From the NCBI GenBank assembly GCA_963732795.1, contig CAVTAV010000005.1, positions 72,777 to 136,776 on the forward strand: a stretch of DNA of 64,000 nucleotides, given 5' to 3'. Under the pieces are notes generated by a model. That model ran no database searches. It was given only the letters and a program-made list of their open reading frames with translations, and had not been told where the DNA came from. Positions 1 to 9,856 of this stretch are shown here, one piece after another; position 1 is the first letter of the stretch, and each line of letters opens with the position of its first letter. A program made the translations under genes and the position numbers. This DNA comes from CAVTAV01 sp963732795 (lineage in GTDB: Bacteria > Pseudomonadota > Alphaproteobacteria > CAVTAV01).

Positions 1-599
1 AGGATCTGGCGCTTCTGTTGCGCGCGGGCGCGTTGCCGGCGCCGATGACAAATCGTTCAGGAGCGCACCGTCGGTCCGGATCTCGGTGCGGATTCGATCA
101 AGGAAGGCAAGGTCGCCTGCTATCATCGGCGCCGCCCTCGTCGTCCTGTTCATGATGGTGGTCTACGGCTTCTTCGGATTCCTGGCGAACCTGGCGCTCA
201 TCGTGAACATGATCCTGATCTTCGGCGCGCTGTCGGCGTCTCCAGGCCACGCTGACCCTGCCGGGCATTGCCGGTATCGTGCTGACGATCGGCATGGCGG
301 TCGACGCCAACGTGCTGATCTATGAGCGAATTCAAGGAGGAGTCGCGCATCGGCAAGACGCCGTTCAACGCCATCGATGCCGGCTTCCGTCGCGCCATGG
401 TGACGATCCTGGACGCCAACCTCACCACGCTCGATCACCGGCATCATCCTGTATCTCGTCGGCACCGGGCCCGGTCCAAGGCTTCGCCGTGACGCTGTCG
501 ATCGGCGTCTGCACTTCGGTGTTCACGGCGGTCACCGTCACCCGGCTGTTCGTGTCGATCTGGCTCCGCCGCCGCCGCCCGCAATTGTTGCCGATCTGA
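1..599 (+). CDS. secD: Protein translocase subunit SecD, C-terminal part (frame-broken, 5' end outside window)
   Basis: SecD is the inner-membrane subunit that with SecF uses the proton gradient to help pull secreted proteins across the membrane. Only the C-terminal ~200 residues are present. Pieced together from three frames, the sequence reads as the SecD membrane domain, including the signature GIAGIVLTIGMAVDANVLIYERI and the family ending after TRLFVSIWLRRR. Six single-base insertions (near 51, 121, 239, 331, 433 and 471) break the frame; removing each restores the family sequence. secF follows 19 bases downstream, as expected for a secDF operon. Decay is unlikely for an essential gene and the breaks look like sequence errors. 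Identity is firm; the exact inserted base is ambiguous in several places. Confidence 0.9.
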
Positions 600-618
600 T
601 GGGGATGGAGAGTACCCA

Positions 619-1560
619 ATGAAGAAGCTCAAGCTCATCCCCGACACCACGAACATCAAGTTCGCCGAAAAACGCGTGCTCTGCGTGTCGTTGTCGGTCA
701 TCTTCATCGTCGCCTCGATCGTGCTCTATTTCACCCGCGGGCTGAATTACGGCATCGACTTCGAAGGCGGCATCATGATCGAGGTCAAGACGGAGCAGAC
801 GGCCGATCTCGCCCAGATCCGCAGCGCTCTCAACTCTCTCGATTTGGGTGACGTCGGCATCCAGACTTTCGGAGCGCCCGAACGACGTTCTGATCCGCGT
901 CGAAAAACAGTCCGGCGGCGACGAAGCCCAGCAGGCGGCCGTCACCAAGATCAAAGCCAAGCTCGACGACGTCATCCCCGGCACACCCGACTACCGGCGC
1001 ACGGAGGTCGTCGGGCCGAAGGTCAGCGGCGAACTGAAGCAGCCAGGGCTTCCTCGCCATGACCCTCGCGATTCTGGCGATGGTGGTCTATGTCTGGTTC
1101 CGGTTCGAATGGCAGTTCGGCGTCGGCACCGTGCTGGCGCTGATCCACGACGCGACGCTTGACCATCGGGTTCTTCTCGATCACGCGGCTCGAATTCAAC
1201 CTGTCGGTCGTCGCCGCGATTCTGACCATCGTCGGCTATTCGATGAACGATTTCGTCGTGGTGTTCGACCGTATTCGCGAAAACTTACGCAAATACAAGA
1301 AGATGGGTCTCGTCGAGCTGATCAATCTGAGCGTGAACGAGACGCTGTCGCGCACGATCATGACCGCCTTGACCACGTTGCTGGCCTTGCTGGCCCTGTT
1401 CTTCTTCGGCGGCGAGGTGATCCGGGCGTTCTCGGCGGCGATGCTGTTCGGCGTATTCGTCGGCACCTATTCGTCGATCTATGTCGGTGCGCCGGTGCTG
1501 ATCTGGTTCAATCTTCGAAGCGAAGACGTCCAGATCCAGGAGCCCGCGCCGGCGAAATAG
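619..1560 (+). CDS. secF: Protein translocase subunit SecF (frame-broken)
   Basis: SecF is the partner of SecD in the SecDF accessory complex of the Sec translocon. The start at 619 is an ATG with GGGGATGGAGAG upstream. The N-terminus has a transmembrane helix (VSLSVIFIVASIVLYF, about residues 23-38) followed by the SecF hallmark LNYGIDFEGG. The C-terminal half carries GYSMNDFVVVFDRIREN, the SecF counterpart of the SecD membrane motif, and ends at EPAPAK. Three single-base insertions (near 878, 1043 and 1159) split it into three frames; corrected length is about 313 residues, normal for the family. It lies directly downstream of secD and upstream of a Mth938-domain gene, a common alphaproteobacterial order. 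Confidence 0.93.
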
Positions 1561-1613
1561 CGGCCGGGGCTGGCGCGTCGCGAAGGCCTTAAGGCCGCTG
1601 AAGGACGCATGCC

Positions 1614-1992
1614 ATGAAGATGGAACCGGTCGAGATCCGGCTATGCCACCGTCATCACGGCCTATGGCAATGGCGGCTTCACCGTCGCGGGCGAGCGGCG
1701 GGAGGGCTCGGTCCTGCTGATGCCGGAAAGCGTCGCGTCCTGGGACATCGGTGCGTTCGAGGACGTGACGACCGAATCGCTCGACCCGATCCTCGAGCTG
1801 GCCGACGATATCGACATCCTGATCCTCGGCGCCGGCGACCGCCCGGCGCTCGTGCCGCAAGCCCTTCGCGAGCATTTCAAGGCCCGCGGCATCGCTGTCG
1901 AGGCCATGGCCACGGGCCCTGCTTGCCGGACCTACAACGTACTCCTCGCCGAGCACCGGCTCGTTGCCGCCGCGCTGATCTCGGTCGAATAG
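1614..1992 (+). CDS. Mth938-like domain (DUF498) protein (frame-broken near start)
   Basis: A small soluble protein of about 125 residues matching the Mth938/DUF498 fold, whose molecular role is not established; homologues include NDUFAF3-type assembly factors. After an insertion near 1637 the frame reads GYATVITAYGNGGFTVAGE and then SVLLMPESVASWDI, with the family core DIDILILGAGDRPALVP and the end ATGPACRTYNVLLAEHRLVAAALI. The ATG at 1614 sits 53 bases after secF, and the SecDF-Mth938-squalene/phytoene synthase order is recurrent in Alphaproteobacteria, so co-transcription with secDF is likely. Function is not known; the family call is secure. Confidence 0.82.
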
Positions 1993-2000
1993 CAGGCGCC

Positions 2001-2072
2001 GTCATTGCGAGCGGAGCGAAGCAATCCAGGTCTACGCGCTCCGCCGACGGGCTGGATTGCCGCGTCGGCTGC
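2001..2072. repeat. Intergenic palindromic repeat, GCGAGCGGAGCGAAG family
   Basis: Between two convergent genes lies GTCATTGCGAGCGGAGCGAA followed by GCAATCCAG, a short spacer, then GGATTGCCGCG. Diverged relatives with the same core (GTCATnGCGAG, then GGCnATCCAG, then GGATTGC or GGATCGCC) occur at 7188-7269, 9346-9432 and 34018-34089. All sit just after the 3' end of a gene. This is a dispersed palindromic element that can fold into a hairpin and may act as a bidirectional transcription end. Confidence 0.7.
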
Positions 2073-2075
2073 GCC

Positions 2076-2597
2076 TCAAGAAACGTGATAGATGTTCTGC
2101 GCCGAGATCATGAAATAGAGCATCGGGATCGACAGCAGCGTGTTCGTGCGCGAGAACAGCATGGCGATGCGTCCCGATTTGGCTTTCACATCCGGTTCCG
2201 CCGGCACGATGCCGAGGGCGCGCTTCTGGTTCGGCCAGATGATGAACCAGACATTGAACGCCATGATCAGACCGAGCCACATGCCGATGCCAATCGGCAT
2301 ATGCTTGATGTTGCCGCCGAAGATGTCCTGCCCCAGGGTCAGCGCCGAGGCGATATAGCCGTTGAGCCAGGCGAGCCACAGGCCGAACAACACCGTGAAG
2401 GCCGCGCCCCAGCGGAACCAGAACAGCGCGGCCGGCGCGATCACCTTGCTGATCGCCGGCTTCTGGTCGTCCGGGATGTTCTTCATGTTCGGGATCTGGA
2501 CGAAGTTGAAATACCAGAGAATCCCGATCCACATGACGCCGCTCGCGACGTGAAGCACGCGGATGATGAACTTATAGAATTCCAGGTCGAGATGCAT
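2076..2597 (-). CDS. Urate hydroxylase PuuD-like membrane protein
   Basis: A 173-residue polytopic membrane protein resembling the membrane domain of PuuD-type urate oxidases (DUF989). Visible helices are around residues 10-30 (IIRVLHVASGVMWIGILWYF), 55-80, 95-120 (MPIGIGMWLGLIMAFNVWFIIW) and 150-170. The conserved His in the first helix and the WIGILWYFNFVQIP motif match this family. The C-terminal cytochrome c domain of full PuuD is absent, so activity on urate is not assured; many such short proteins are only called urate hydroxylase PuuD-like. The start at 2597 is chosen because the preceding in-frame residues are Arg/Pro-rich and not membrane-like. A 31-residue single-helix ORF lies 20 bases upstream on the same strand, suggesting a two-gene unit. 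Confidence 0.7.
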   Translation of the reverse strand: MHLDLEFYKFIIRVLHVASGVMWIGILWYFNFVQIPNMKNIPDDQKPAISKVIAPAALFWFRWGAAFTVLFGLWLAWLNGYIASALTLGQDIFGGNIKHMPIGIGMWLGLIMAFNVWFIIWPNQKRALGIVPAEPDVKAKSGRIAMLFSRTNTLLSIPMLYFMISAQNIYHVS

Positions 2598-2617
2598 GAT
2601 GACCCCCCTTGCCGGCG

Positions 2618-2713
2618 CTACGCGCCGACCGCGTTGACGATGACCACGAGGATCACGGTCAGGACGACTCCGAGAACGATGGTCCATGGCAGGGATTTAA
2701 GCGGATTTTTCAT
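2618..2713 (-). CDS. 31-residue single-pass membrane miniprotein
   Basis: A very short open frame starting ATG at 2713 with GGGGGACC-type purines upstream and ending TAG at 2618. The product begins MKNPLKSLPWTIVLGVV, followed by a continuous hydrophobic stretch to a short NAVGA tail, so it is a positively charged N-terminus followed by one transmembrane helix. It ends 20 bases before the PuuD-like gene on the same strand and may encode a small partner of that protein. I do not recognise a family. The clean charge and hydrophobicity layout and the operon position argue that it is real, but the length leaves room for chance. Confidence 0.5.
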   Translation of the reverse strand: MKNPLKSLPWTIVLGVVLTVILVVIVNAVGA

Positions 2714-2891
2714 CGATGGTCCCCCTTTGACATGCATTATGCCGCGCCGAGACGTCGGCGCCCCCGGCATATCCGCTGGCAACAGACAATAGCATAATAG
2801 AAATTCGCAGGCACAGATCCGCGTGAAAAGGACCGTTTCCGGCCGTTCGATCGTTTGATTTGGCCCTATTCGGCATTATGTCTTGACGCCT

Positions 2892-3740
2892 ATGGCGGAT
2901 CCCGCAGTCTTCATCGACCTATTGCAGCGCGGAGCTTCGCGCCCACGATCCCGAACGTTTTCTGACATCTCTGTTCGCGGCCGACGAGGACCGTCCGGCG
3001 CTTCACGCGCTTTACGCCTTCAACCTGGAGCTGGCGCGGGTGGCCGATGCGGTGAGCGAGCCGCTTCTCGGGCAGGTTCGCCTGCAATGGTGGCGCGAGG
3101 CGATCGAGGGGATTTACGAGGGCGCGCCGCGCCAGCACCAGGTCGTGCTCGCGCTTGCGCCCTGCGATCAGGGAGCGGGAGCTGCCGCGGGCGCTGTTCG
3201 AGAGCTTGATCTCGGGCCGGGAGACCGGAGCTCGAATACGAGCCGCCCGAGACGTTCGAGGATCTCGAAGCCTATCTCGCCGCGACCAACGGCGCGCTCG
3301 TCGCTCTGGCGCTTCACGCCGTCGGAGGGGATGGCGTGCTGGAAACCGGCCGGGCGGTCGGGATCGCCGGCGGCTATGCGAGTGTGCTGAAGGCGCTCAG
3401 AAGCGAGGCGGGGAGGCGGCGGCCGTTGATTCCGCAGGAGGTGCTGGCCCGTCACGGCGTCACGACGCAGGACATCGCCCCCGGCCAGTCGTCGCCCGGA
3501 TTGGCGCAGGCGGTCGAAGAGGTCGCCGACCGCGCCCGCTCCCATCTCGCCGCGGCGAAACGGAACGGTTCCAAACCCGGGCGTCGGCACATGGCGCCGC
3601 TGCTTCAGGCCGCGCTGGTGCCGTCCTATCTGAAGGCGTTGAAATCCGCCGGCCATAATCCCTTCACGGTCAATTACGAGCGCGGGGCCTTGGGCCGGCA
3701 TTTGAGCGTCTTTGCGAAGGCGACGCTCCGGCGGATTTAG
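2892..3740 (+). CDS. Squalene/phytoene synthase family protein (frame-broken)
   Basis: A trans-prenyl head-to-head condensing enzyme family member (COG1562) of about 280 residues. The corrected reading gives YCSAELRAHDPERFLTSLFA near the N-terminus, then ALYAFNLELARVADAVSEP and LRLQWWREAIEGIYEG-like sequence, the conserved helices of the fold, and LEAYLAATNGALVALALHAV. The canonical DxxxD aspartates are only partly present (EPPETFEDLEAYL region), as in the SecDF-linked NDUFAF6-like subfamily, so a catalytic role in hopanoid or carotenoid synthesis is uncertain. Single-base insertions near 2919, 3163 and 3226 break the frame. The stop overlaps the stop of the convergent helicase gene. ATG at 2892 is chosen; a TTG at 2883 is also possible. 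Confidence 0.8.
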
Positions 3741-6055
3741 GCCGGCTCGACGAAGCTGTCGATGACCTTCTTGATCCCGGCGTCCTTGAAGTCGATTTCG
3801 AGCTTGTTGCCTTCGATATCGGTGATCAGCCCGTAGCCGAATTTCTGGTGGAAGATCCGCTCGCCGATCGCGAAGATCGATATCGGCCGGGAACGCTCGC
3901 CGACACGTTTGGCCTTGCCTTCGATGACCGGCGGCGGACGAGGCCTCGTAGCGGCGCGCGCGGGCGCGTTGCCAGCCGGGCGAGGTGGCGGCGCGGTCGG
4001 CGTTCCAGCCGGCGGTATCGAAGCTCGACGGGCCTTCGGCGAACTGGTTCCAGCCGAGCCCGCCCGACAAGCCGCCGGCGCCGCCCGGCTTTTCGATATG
4101 GTCCTCCGGCAATTCCTCGATGAAGCGCGAGGGGATCGACGATTGCCACTGGTTATAGACCCGGCGATTCGCCGCGAAGGAGATGAAGACCCGCTTCTTG
4201 GCCCGCGTCAGGCCGACATAGGCGAGCCGGCGCTCCTCTTCGAGCGCGGCGAGGCCGCCGTCATCGAGGACGCGTTGATGCGGGAACAGGCTCTCCTCCC
4301 AGCCGGGCAGGAACACGGTCTCGAATTCGAGGCCCTTGGCGCCGTGGAGGGTCATGATGTTGATCTTGTCGTCCGAGGAATTGTCCTCGTTGTCCATGAC
4401 GAGGCTGACATGCTCCAGGAAGCCGGCGAGATTCTCGAAGGCTTCCAGGCCGCGCACGAGTTCCTTGAGGTTTTCGAGCCGGCCCGGCGCTTCGGGCGAT
4501 TTGTCGGTCTGCCACATCTCGGTATAGCCGGACTCGTCCAGCACCATTTCGGTGAGATCGAGATGGTTCATGTCCTCGGCCGCGCGCCGCCAGCGGTCGA
4601 ACGACTCGAGCAGCCGGCGCAACGCCGAGCGCGCCTGGGGACGCAGTTCGTCGGTCTCGATGACGAGACGTGTGGCTTCCATGAGTGAGGCATTTTGTCG
4701 CCGCGCCACATCGTGCAGCACCCGCATCGTGGCATCGCCCAGGCCGCGCTTCGGCACGTTGATGATGCGCTCGAAGGCGAGATCGTCATCGGGCTGCGCC
4801 ACGACCCGGAGATAGGCCACGGCGTCGCGAATTTCCTGGCGCTCATAGAACCTGAGGCCGCCGATGACGCGGTAGGGCAGGCCGAGCGTGACGAAGCGCT
4901 CTTCGAATTCGCGGGTCTGGAAGCTCGCGCGCACTAGGATCGCCATGTCCGAAAGCCGGTGGCCCTTGCGCTGCAGGTCTTCGATCTCGTCGCCGACCAT
5001 GCGGGCTTCCTCGGCGCCGTCCCAGACGCCGCGCACGATCACCCGTTCGCCTTCGTCGCCCTCGGTCCAGAGCGTCTTGCCGAGCCGGCCCTGATTGGCG
5101 GCAATCAGCCCCGAGGCCGCGCCGAGGATATTCGGCGTCGAGCGGTAATTGCGTTCCAGCCGGATGATCTTCGCGCCGGGGAAATCCCGCTCGAACTTCA
5201 AAATGTTGCCGATTTCCGCGCCGCGCCAGCCATAGATCGACTGATCGTCGTCGCCGACGCAGCAGATATTGTGATGCTTCTGGGCCAGGAGCCGGAGCCA
5301 GAGATACTGCGCGACATTGGTGTCCTGATACTCGTCGACCAGGATGTATTTGAACCGGCGCTGATAATCGGCCAGCACGTCGGGGTGCTTGGTGAAGAGC
5401 GTCATGCAATGCAGCAGAAGGTCGCCGAAATCGACGGCATTCAGGGACTTCAGCCGCTCCTGATAGGCGATATAGAGCGCTTTGCCGCGCCCGTCGGCGA
5501 ATTCGTAGGAGTCCTTGTCCGCCAGCTTGTCCGGCGTCAGGCCGCGGTTCTTCCAGCCGTCGATCACGCCGGCGAGCATCCGCGCGGGCCAGCGCTTTTC
5601 GTCCAGATTCGGCGGCCGTCGATGACCTGCTTCAGGAGCCGGATCTGGTCGTCGGTGTCGAGAATCGTGAAATTCGGCTTGAGGCCGACCAGCTCGGCGT
5701 GCCGCCGCAGGATCTTCGCGCCCACGGCATGGAAGGTTCCGAGCCACGGCATCCCCTCCAGACGCGCCGCCGACCAGCCGGCCGACCCGGTCTTGCATCT
5801 CCCGGGCGGCCTTGTTAGTGAACGTCACGGCCAGGAATTGGCTCGGCCAGGCGCGTCCGGTCGCCAGCAGATGGGCGAGGCGGGTGGTCAGCACGCGGGT
5901 CTTGCCCGTGCCGGCGCCGGCGAGCACGAGAACCGGGCCGTCGGTCGCCTCGACGGCCTCGCGCTGCTCCGCATTCAGGCCGTCGAGATAAGAGGCGCGC
6001 GCCTCCGGGCCGATTTGTGCTCGGCCAAGCTGTTGAGATCGAACGGATCGGACAT
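3737..6055 (-). CDS. uvrD: UvrD/PcrA-type ATP-dependent 3'-5' DNA helicase (frame-broken)
   Basis: An SF1A helicase used in nucleotide excision and mismatch repair and in clearing replication blocks. Motifs in order: Q motif GLNAEQREAVEATDGPVLV, Walker A AGAGTGKTRVL, motif Ia LAVTFTNKAAREM, GTFHA, Walker B ILVDEYQDTN, motif III VGDDDQSIYGWRGA, IIRLERNYRST, motif V INIMTLHGAKGLEFETVFLPG, and motif VI EERRLAYVGLTRAKK. The C-terminus ends with the UvrD/PcrA tail FHQKFGYGLITDIEGNKLEIDF. Two insertions (near 3941 and 5762) and two deletions (near 5610 and 6015) break the frame. The start MSDPFDLNSLAE at 6055 is the natural beginning. The gene is convergent with the prenyl synthase and divergent from the beta-propeller gene. 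Confidence 0.93.
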
Positions 6056-6101
6056 GCCCCATATATAGCATGGCCGGGCAAGATAGGGAGCGGGGATCGC
6101 G

Positions 6102-7175
6102 ATGAATTCGAGACGAAAGTGGGGCTTGCGGGGTCTCGGATTCGCGGTCGCTCTGCGGGTCTGGCCGTCGTGGCCGCCGGCTGCGGCCAAAGCGCCGATC
6201 AAGGCCCAAGCGCCCGCCGATTATCACATCTATGCCACCAATGAGCACGTCCGGCGGCCTGACGATGATCGACGGCAAGACCCTGACGGCGGTCTCTACG
6301 GTCCCGTCGGCAAGCGGCCGCGCGGCATCCAGGCCGGTCCGCATGACAAGGAAGCTCTATATCGCGCTCAGCGGCTCGCCCATCGCCGGGCCGGGCGTCG
6401 ACGAGAACACGCTGCCGCCCGCCGACAAGAGCGCCGACGGCATCGGCGTGTTCGACATCGCCGAGGGCAAGATCACCCGCGTCATCACCGGCGTGTCGGA
6501 TCCCGAAAAGCTCGCGGTCTGCAAGGACGGCAAGCTCTATATCACCAGCGAGGACACCGGGCATGCTGGTGATCGTCGAGGTCGACGTCCGGCAAGACGC
6601 TGGCGAGCTGCCGGTCGGCGAGGAGCCGGAGGGCATCGATCTCACGCCGGACGGCCGCTTCGCCTATGTGACCTCCGAATCCGACAACGAGGTTGTCGAT
6701 CGTCGATACCGAGGCCGAGAGCGTCGTCAAGCGCATCCCGGTCGGCGAACGGCCGCGCAATACCGCCTTCTCGCCGGACGGCATCAAGGCCTATGTGCCG
6801 GGCGAATCCGACGGCTCGGTCACCGTCATCGACACGACCCGCCAGGTCGCGCTGCGCACGGTGCGTCTCAGGGACGGCGACTTCCGGCCGATGGACATCG
6901 TCGTCTCGCCGGACGGCAAGACCGTCTATGTGACGACCGGGCGCGGCGGCACGGTTCTCGCGCTTGACGGCGAGACGTTGGCCGAGAAGAAGGAAGTCGA
7001 AGTCGGCAAGCGACCCTGGGGCCTCGCGATGAGCCCGGACGGCAAATATCTCTTCACCGCCAACGGCCCGTCGAACGATGTCACGGTCGTCGATGCCGCC
7101 ACCATGACGGTGGTGAAGAAAATCCCCGCCGGCGAAGGCCCCTGGGGCGTCGCCGTGGTTCCGGCGTCCCGGTAG
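6102..7175 (+). CDS. YVTN-family beta-propeller lipoprotein (heavily frame-broken)
   Basis: A periplasmic or surface seven-bladed propeller of the YVTN type. Repeats of the form LxxSPDGKxxYVTxxxxxxVxVID are visible throughout, for example FSPDGIKAYVPGESDGSVTVID, VVSPDGKTVYVTTGRGGTV and MSPDGKYLFTANGPSNDVTVVD. One base off the initial frame, positions 6150-6200 read LAVVAAGCGQS, a lipobox, so the mature protein is probably lipid-anchored. About eight single-base indels lie between 6150 and 6720; after 6720 the frame is intact. Related proteins occur with PQQ-dependent dehydrogenase systems, but nothing here ties it to one. ATG at 6102 has AGGGAGCGGGG upstream. The biochemical role is unknown. 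Confidence 0.8.
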
Positions 7176-7187
7176 CCACTGATTAAA

Positions 7188-7269
7188 CGTCACTCGCGGG
7201 CGTCCGAAGCGCCGTCGGCGATCCAGCCAGTGGATTGCCGCGCTCCCTGCGTTCGACTCGCGGATGACA
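7188..7269. repeat. Intergenic palindromic repeat, same family as 2001-2072
   Basis: The stretch between the propeller gene and the thioesterase gene contains CGTCACTCGCGGGCG, GGCGATCCAGCCAGTGGATTG and a terminal CTCGCGGATGAC, a diverged copy of the palindromic element. It lies between two convergent genes, where it could end transcription in both directions. Confidence 0.6.
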
Positions 7270-7294
7270 ATATTGAAGCGACGAATACCTTGCC

Positions 7295-7795
7295 CTAGGC
7301 GGCCCCGCGCTTCGACTTTCGGCGGATGCCGATCGGGCGGTCGATCTCGGCTGGTCTCGGCAGGTTGGCGTGGGCGTCCATCAGGGCCTTGAGCTTGCTG
7401 TAGATCGCAGGCGGGAAGGCGCTGGAATGGCGGCGTTTGAGGTCGACATGGGTGACGAGCTGCTCGGCGGTCGCCATCAGCGTGTCCTTCTCGGCATGGA
7501 ACATGCGCTCGAAGAAATGGATGCGCTTCTCGTCGAGATCGATGAGTTGGAAGGTGATCCTGACCGGGTCGTTCACCAGGACTTCGCGCTGATAGGTCAC
7601 GCGCGTCTCAAGGGCGAACAGCGAGTTCCCGGTGTTCTCCCGATAGGCCTCGCCGAGCCCGACCAGGTCGTTGAACGCATCGGCCGCGAGATCGAACACG
7701 GTCAGGTAATAGGCCACGTTCATATGGCCGTTGTAATCGATCCATTCGGGCTTGATGCGCGTTTCGAAGACGGCGAGGGGCTGGCTGTTATTCAT
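7295..7795 (-). CDS. Hot-dog fold acyl-CoA thioesterase (betainyl-CoA/4HBT-like)
   Basis: A 166-residue intact protein of the 4-hydroxybenzoyl-CoA thioesterase superfamily. The hallmark Asp/Gly/His-Met motif appears as EWIDYNGHMNVAYYLTVFD (about residues 17-35), followed by TRVTYQREVLVNDPVRITFQLIDLDEKRIHFFERMFH, the central hot-dog strands. The WIDYNGHMN version is typical of the betainyl-CoA thioesterase/carnitine-catabolism branch, but no carnitine genes are nearby, so the substrate is unknown. It is a single cytoplasmic domain with no signal peptide. It stands alone between two palindromic or intergenic stretches and is divergent from the FAD-linked oxidase. Confidence 0.82.
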   Translation of the reverse strand: MNNSQPLAVFETRIKPEWIDYNGHMNVAYYLTVFDLAADAFNDLVGLGEAYRENTGNSLFALETRVTYQREVLVNDPVRITFQLIDLDEKRIHFFERMFHAEKDTLMATAEQLVTHVDLKRRHSSAFPPAIYSKLKALMDAHANLPRPAEIDRPIGIRRKSKRGAA

Positions 7796-7910
7796 GGCGG
7801 CGCATCATAGCCGGTGGATGATGCCTGTGGCCAAGCGTCCAGCGCGCGGTTGCGGCCCGATCGCGGCCGAGCCTAAACTCCTGGAAATTCAGGCAATCGA
7901 GGGTGGGATC

Positions 7911-9300
7911 ATGGCCGCGCAGCCGCTGGAATTGGATGTCGTCGTTGGGGAACTCGCCAAACGGGTCGGGGACCGGGTTACGACGGCGAAAGGGCATGCG
8001 CGAGCAGCACGGCAAGGACGTGTTCTCGACCAAATGCGTGCCGCCGGACGCCGTGGTTTTCGCGGAATCGACCGAGGAAGTCGCCGGAGATCGTCAAGCT
8101 CTGCGCCGCGCACAACGTGCCGCTGATCCCGTTCGGCACCGGCACGGCGCTCGAAGGCCATTTCATGGCGATCAACGGCGGCATCAGCCTCGATATGAGC
8201 CGGATGAACAATATCCTCCGGGTCAGCCCCGAGGACATGGACGTCACGGTCCAGGCCGGCGTCACCCGCAAGCAGCTCAACGAATACATCAAGGATCAGG
8301 GGCTGTTCTTCCCGATCGATCCGGGCGCGGATGCCTCGATCGGCGGCATGTCGTCGACCCGCGCCTCGGGCACGAACGCCGTGCGCTACGGCACCATGCG
8401 CGAGAACGTGCTGAGCCTCGAAGTCGTGCTGCCGGATGGGCGGATCATCCGCACCGCACGGCGCGCCCGGAAATCCTCGGCCGGCTACGATCTCGACGCG
8501 GCTGTTCGTCGGCGCGGAGGGCACGCTCGGCGTGATCACCGAGGTGACCTTGCGGCTACACGGCATTCCCGAGGCGATTTCCGCCGCGATCTGCTCCTTC
8601 GACACGTCTGGAAGGCGCGGTCAGGACGGTGATCCAGACCATCCAGATGGGCGTGCCGGTCGCGCGGATCGAGCTTCTGGACGAGGTCCAGGTCGATTCG
8701 GTGAACAAATATTCGAAGCTCGGCCTTCCGGATAAGCCCTTGTTAATGCTGGAGTTTCACGGTACCGAGCGGGGCGTGATCGAGCAGGCGGAAATCGTCA
8801 AGATGATCACCGAAGAGCATGGCGGTAGCGATTTCGACTGGAAGACCCGGCCGGAGGACCGCAACGAGCTCTGGAAGGCGCGGCACGAAGCCGCCTTCGC
8901 CAATCTCGCCTACCGGCCCGGCGCGATGGCCTTCACGGCGGATGTCTGCGTCCCGATCTCACGGCTCGCCGAATGCATCCTCGAGACCAAGAAGGACATT
9001 CAGGACTCCTACCTGATCTCGCCGATCATCGGCCATGTCGGCGACGGCAATTTCCATGTCAGCTTCCTGATCATGATGGACGACGAGAAGGAATGGGCCG
9101 AAGCCCGCCGCCTCAATTCCCGCCTCGTCAAGCGCGCCATCGCCATGGACGGCACCTGCTCGGGCGAGCACGGCATCGGCATCAACAAGAAACCCTATCT
9201 CGCCGAAGAGCACGGCGAGGCGGTCGACGTCATGCGCATGATCAAGCGCACGATCGACCCGCTTAACATCATGAATCCGGGGAAGATTTTCGACCTGTAA
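7911..9300 (+). CDS. FAD-linked oxidase, D-lactate/glycolate dehydrogenase type (frame-broken)
   Basis: An FAD-binding type 4 oxidoreductase related to cytochrome-linked D-lactate dehydrogenases and GlcD, oxidising a 2-hydroxy acid. The PCMH-type FAD domain shows PPDAVVFAESTEEVAEIVKLC, IPFGTGTALEGHF, the GGMSSTRASGTNAVRYGTMRENVLSLEVVLPDG loop and GYDLTRLFVGAEGTLGVITEVTL. The C-terminal oxidase domain has VPVARIELLDEVQ, ISPIIGHVGDGNFH and the SGEHGIGINK motif, ending at NPGKIFDL. Four single-base insertions (near 7993, 8086, 8495 and 8607) break the first half; the second half is clean. The start at 7911 follows GAGGGTGGG. The product is about 462 residues, normal for the family. The exact hydroxy acid cannot be read from sequence. 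Confidence 0.88.
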
Positions 9301-9345
9301 TCTTCTCCGTCACGCGCGGATCAAGCCCGGCCATGACGATGGGTA

Positions 9346-9432
9346 TAATGGTCATAGCGAGGAGGCCGTAGGCCGACGCGGCAATCCAGGGCGGTTGGAT
9401 CGCCGCGGCCGCCTAGCGACCTCGCGATGACG
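9346..9432. repeat. Intergenic palindromic repeat, same family as 2001-2072
   Basis: Contains GGTCATAGCGAGGAGGCCG, GCGGCAATCCAGG, then GGATCGCCGCGG and CTCGCGATGACG: two arms of the dispersed element between two convergent genes. Confidence 0.65.
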
Positions 9433-9439
9433 TTGAGGC

Positions 9440-9856
9440 CTATTTCACCGTAATGGTGATCTGCTCGGAATAGACCGGCGGGTTATGCGGGACATGCTGA
9501 AAGTCGGCCAGGAGAAGCTGCAGCGTGTGCTTGCCGGGCGGCAGGGTGACCGTGGTCTCGGTCTGGCCGCCGCCGAAATGGACATGCTGATCGTCCTTCG
9601 GGATCGGCTGGTCGAGGGGCGGCAGCGGCGCATCGATGATCAGGTGATGATGCCCGGTGTTCTCTTGCTCGACGCCGGCGGGCGCGACGCCCATGCCCTC
9701 CAAGCCGAATTGGACTTTGAACGGGCTGGTGACGGTCTCGCCGTCGGCGGGCGAAATGATGTAAGCCTTTGCGCCCTTTGGCGAATCGGTGGCCGAGGCG
9801 ACGGTGGTGACGGCCAGCAAGGCGACGGCGACGGCGGCCAATCTCAGGATCTTCAT
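9440..9856 (-). CDS. DUF4399 periplasmic protein
   Basis: A 138-residue secreted protein with a clear signal peptide (MKILRLAAVAVALLAVTTVASA, cleavage about residue 22) and a single DUF4399 domain. Conserved features are VTSPFKVQFGLEGMGVAPAG, the His cluster NTGHHHLIID, the loop DDQHVHFGGGQTE and the ending PPVYSEQITITVK. The histidines suggest metal binding, but the family has no defined role. The start at 9856 has a strong AGGGAGG site just upstream. It ends at 9440 close to a palindromic repeat and is divergent from the AsmA gene 270 bases away. Confidence 0.85.
   Translation of the reverse strand: MKILRLAAVAVALLAVTTVASATDSPKGAKAYIISPADGETVTSPFKVQFGLEGMGVAPAGVEQENTGHHHLIIDAPLPPLDQPIPKDDQHVHFGGGQTETTVTLPPGKHTLQLLLADFQHVPHNPPVYSEQITITVK

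Noticed and set aside
3168..6344. A single 1,058-residue minus-strand frame over the helicase gene
   Set aside because: Its middle is the real helicase, but both ends are out-of-frame extensions created by single-base errors. The true gene is 3737-6055.
1..9300. Widespread gene decay (many pseudogenes) in a reducing genome
   Set aside because: The broken genes include essential ones, each break is a single base that restores full family sequence, and the same errors occur in the unrelated right-hand DNA.
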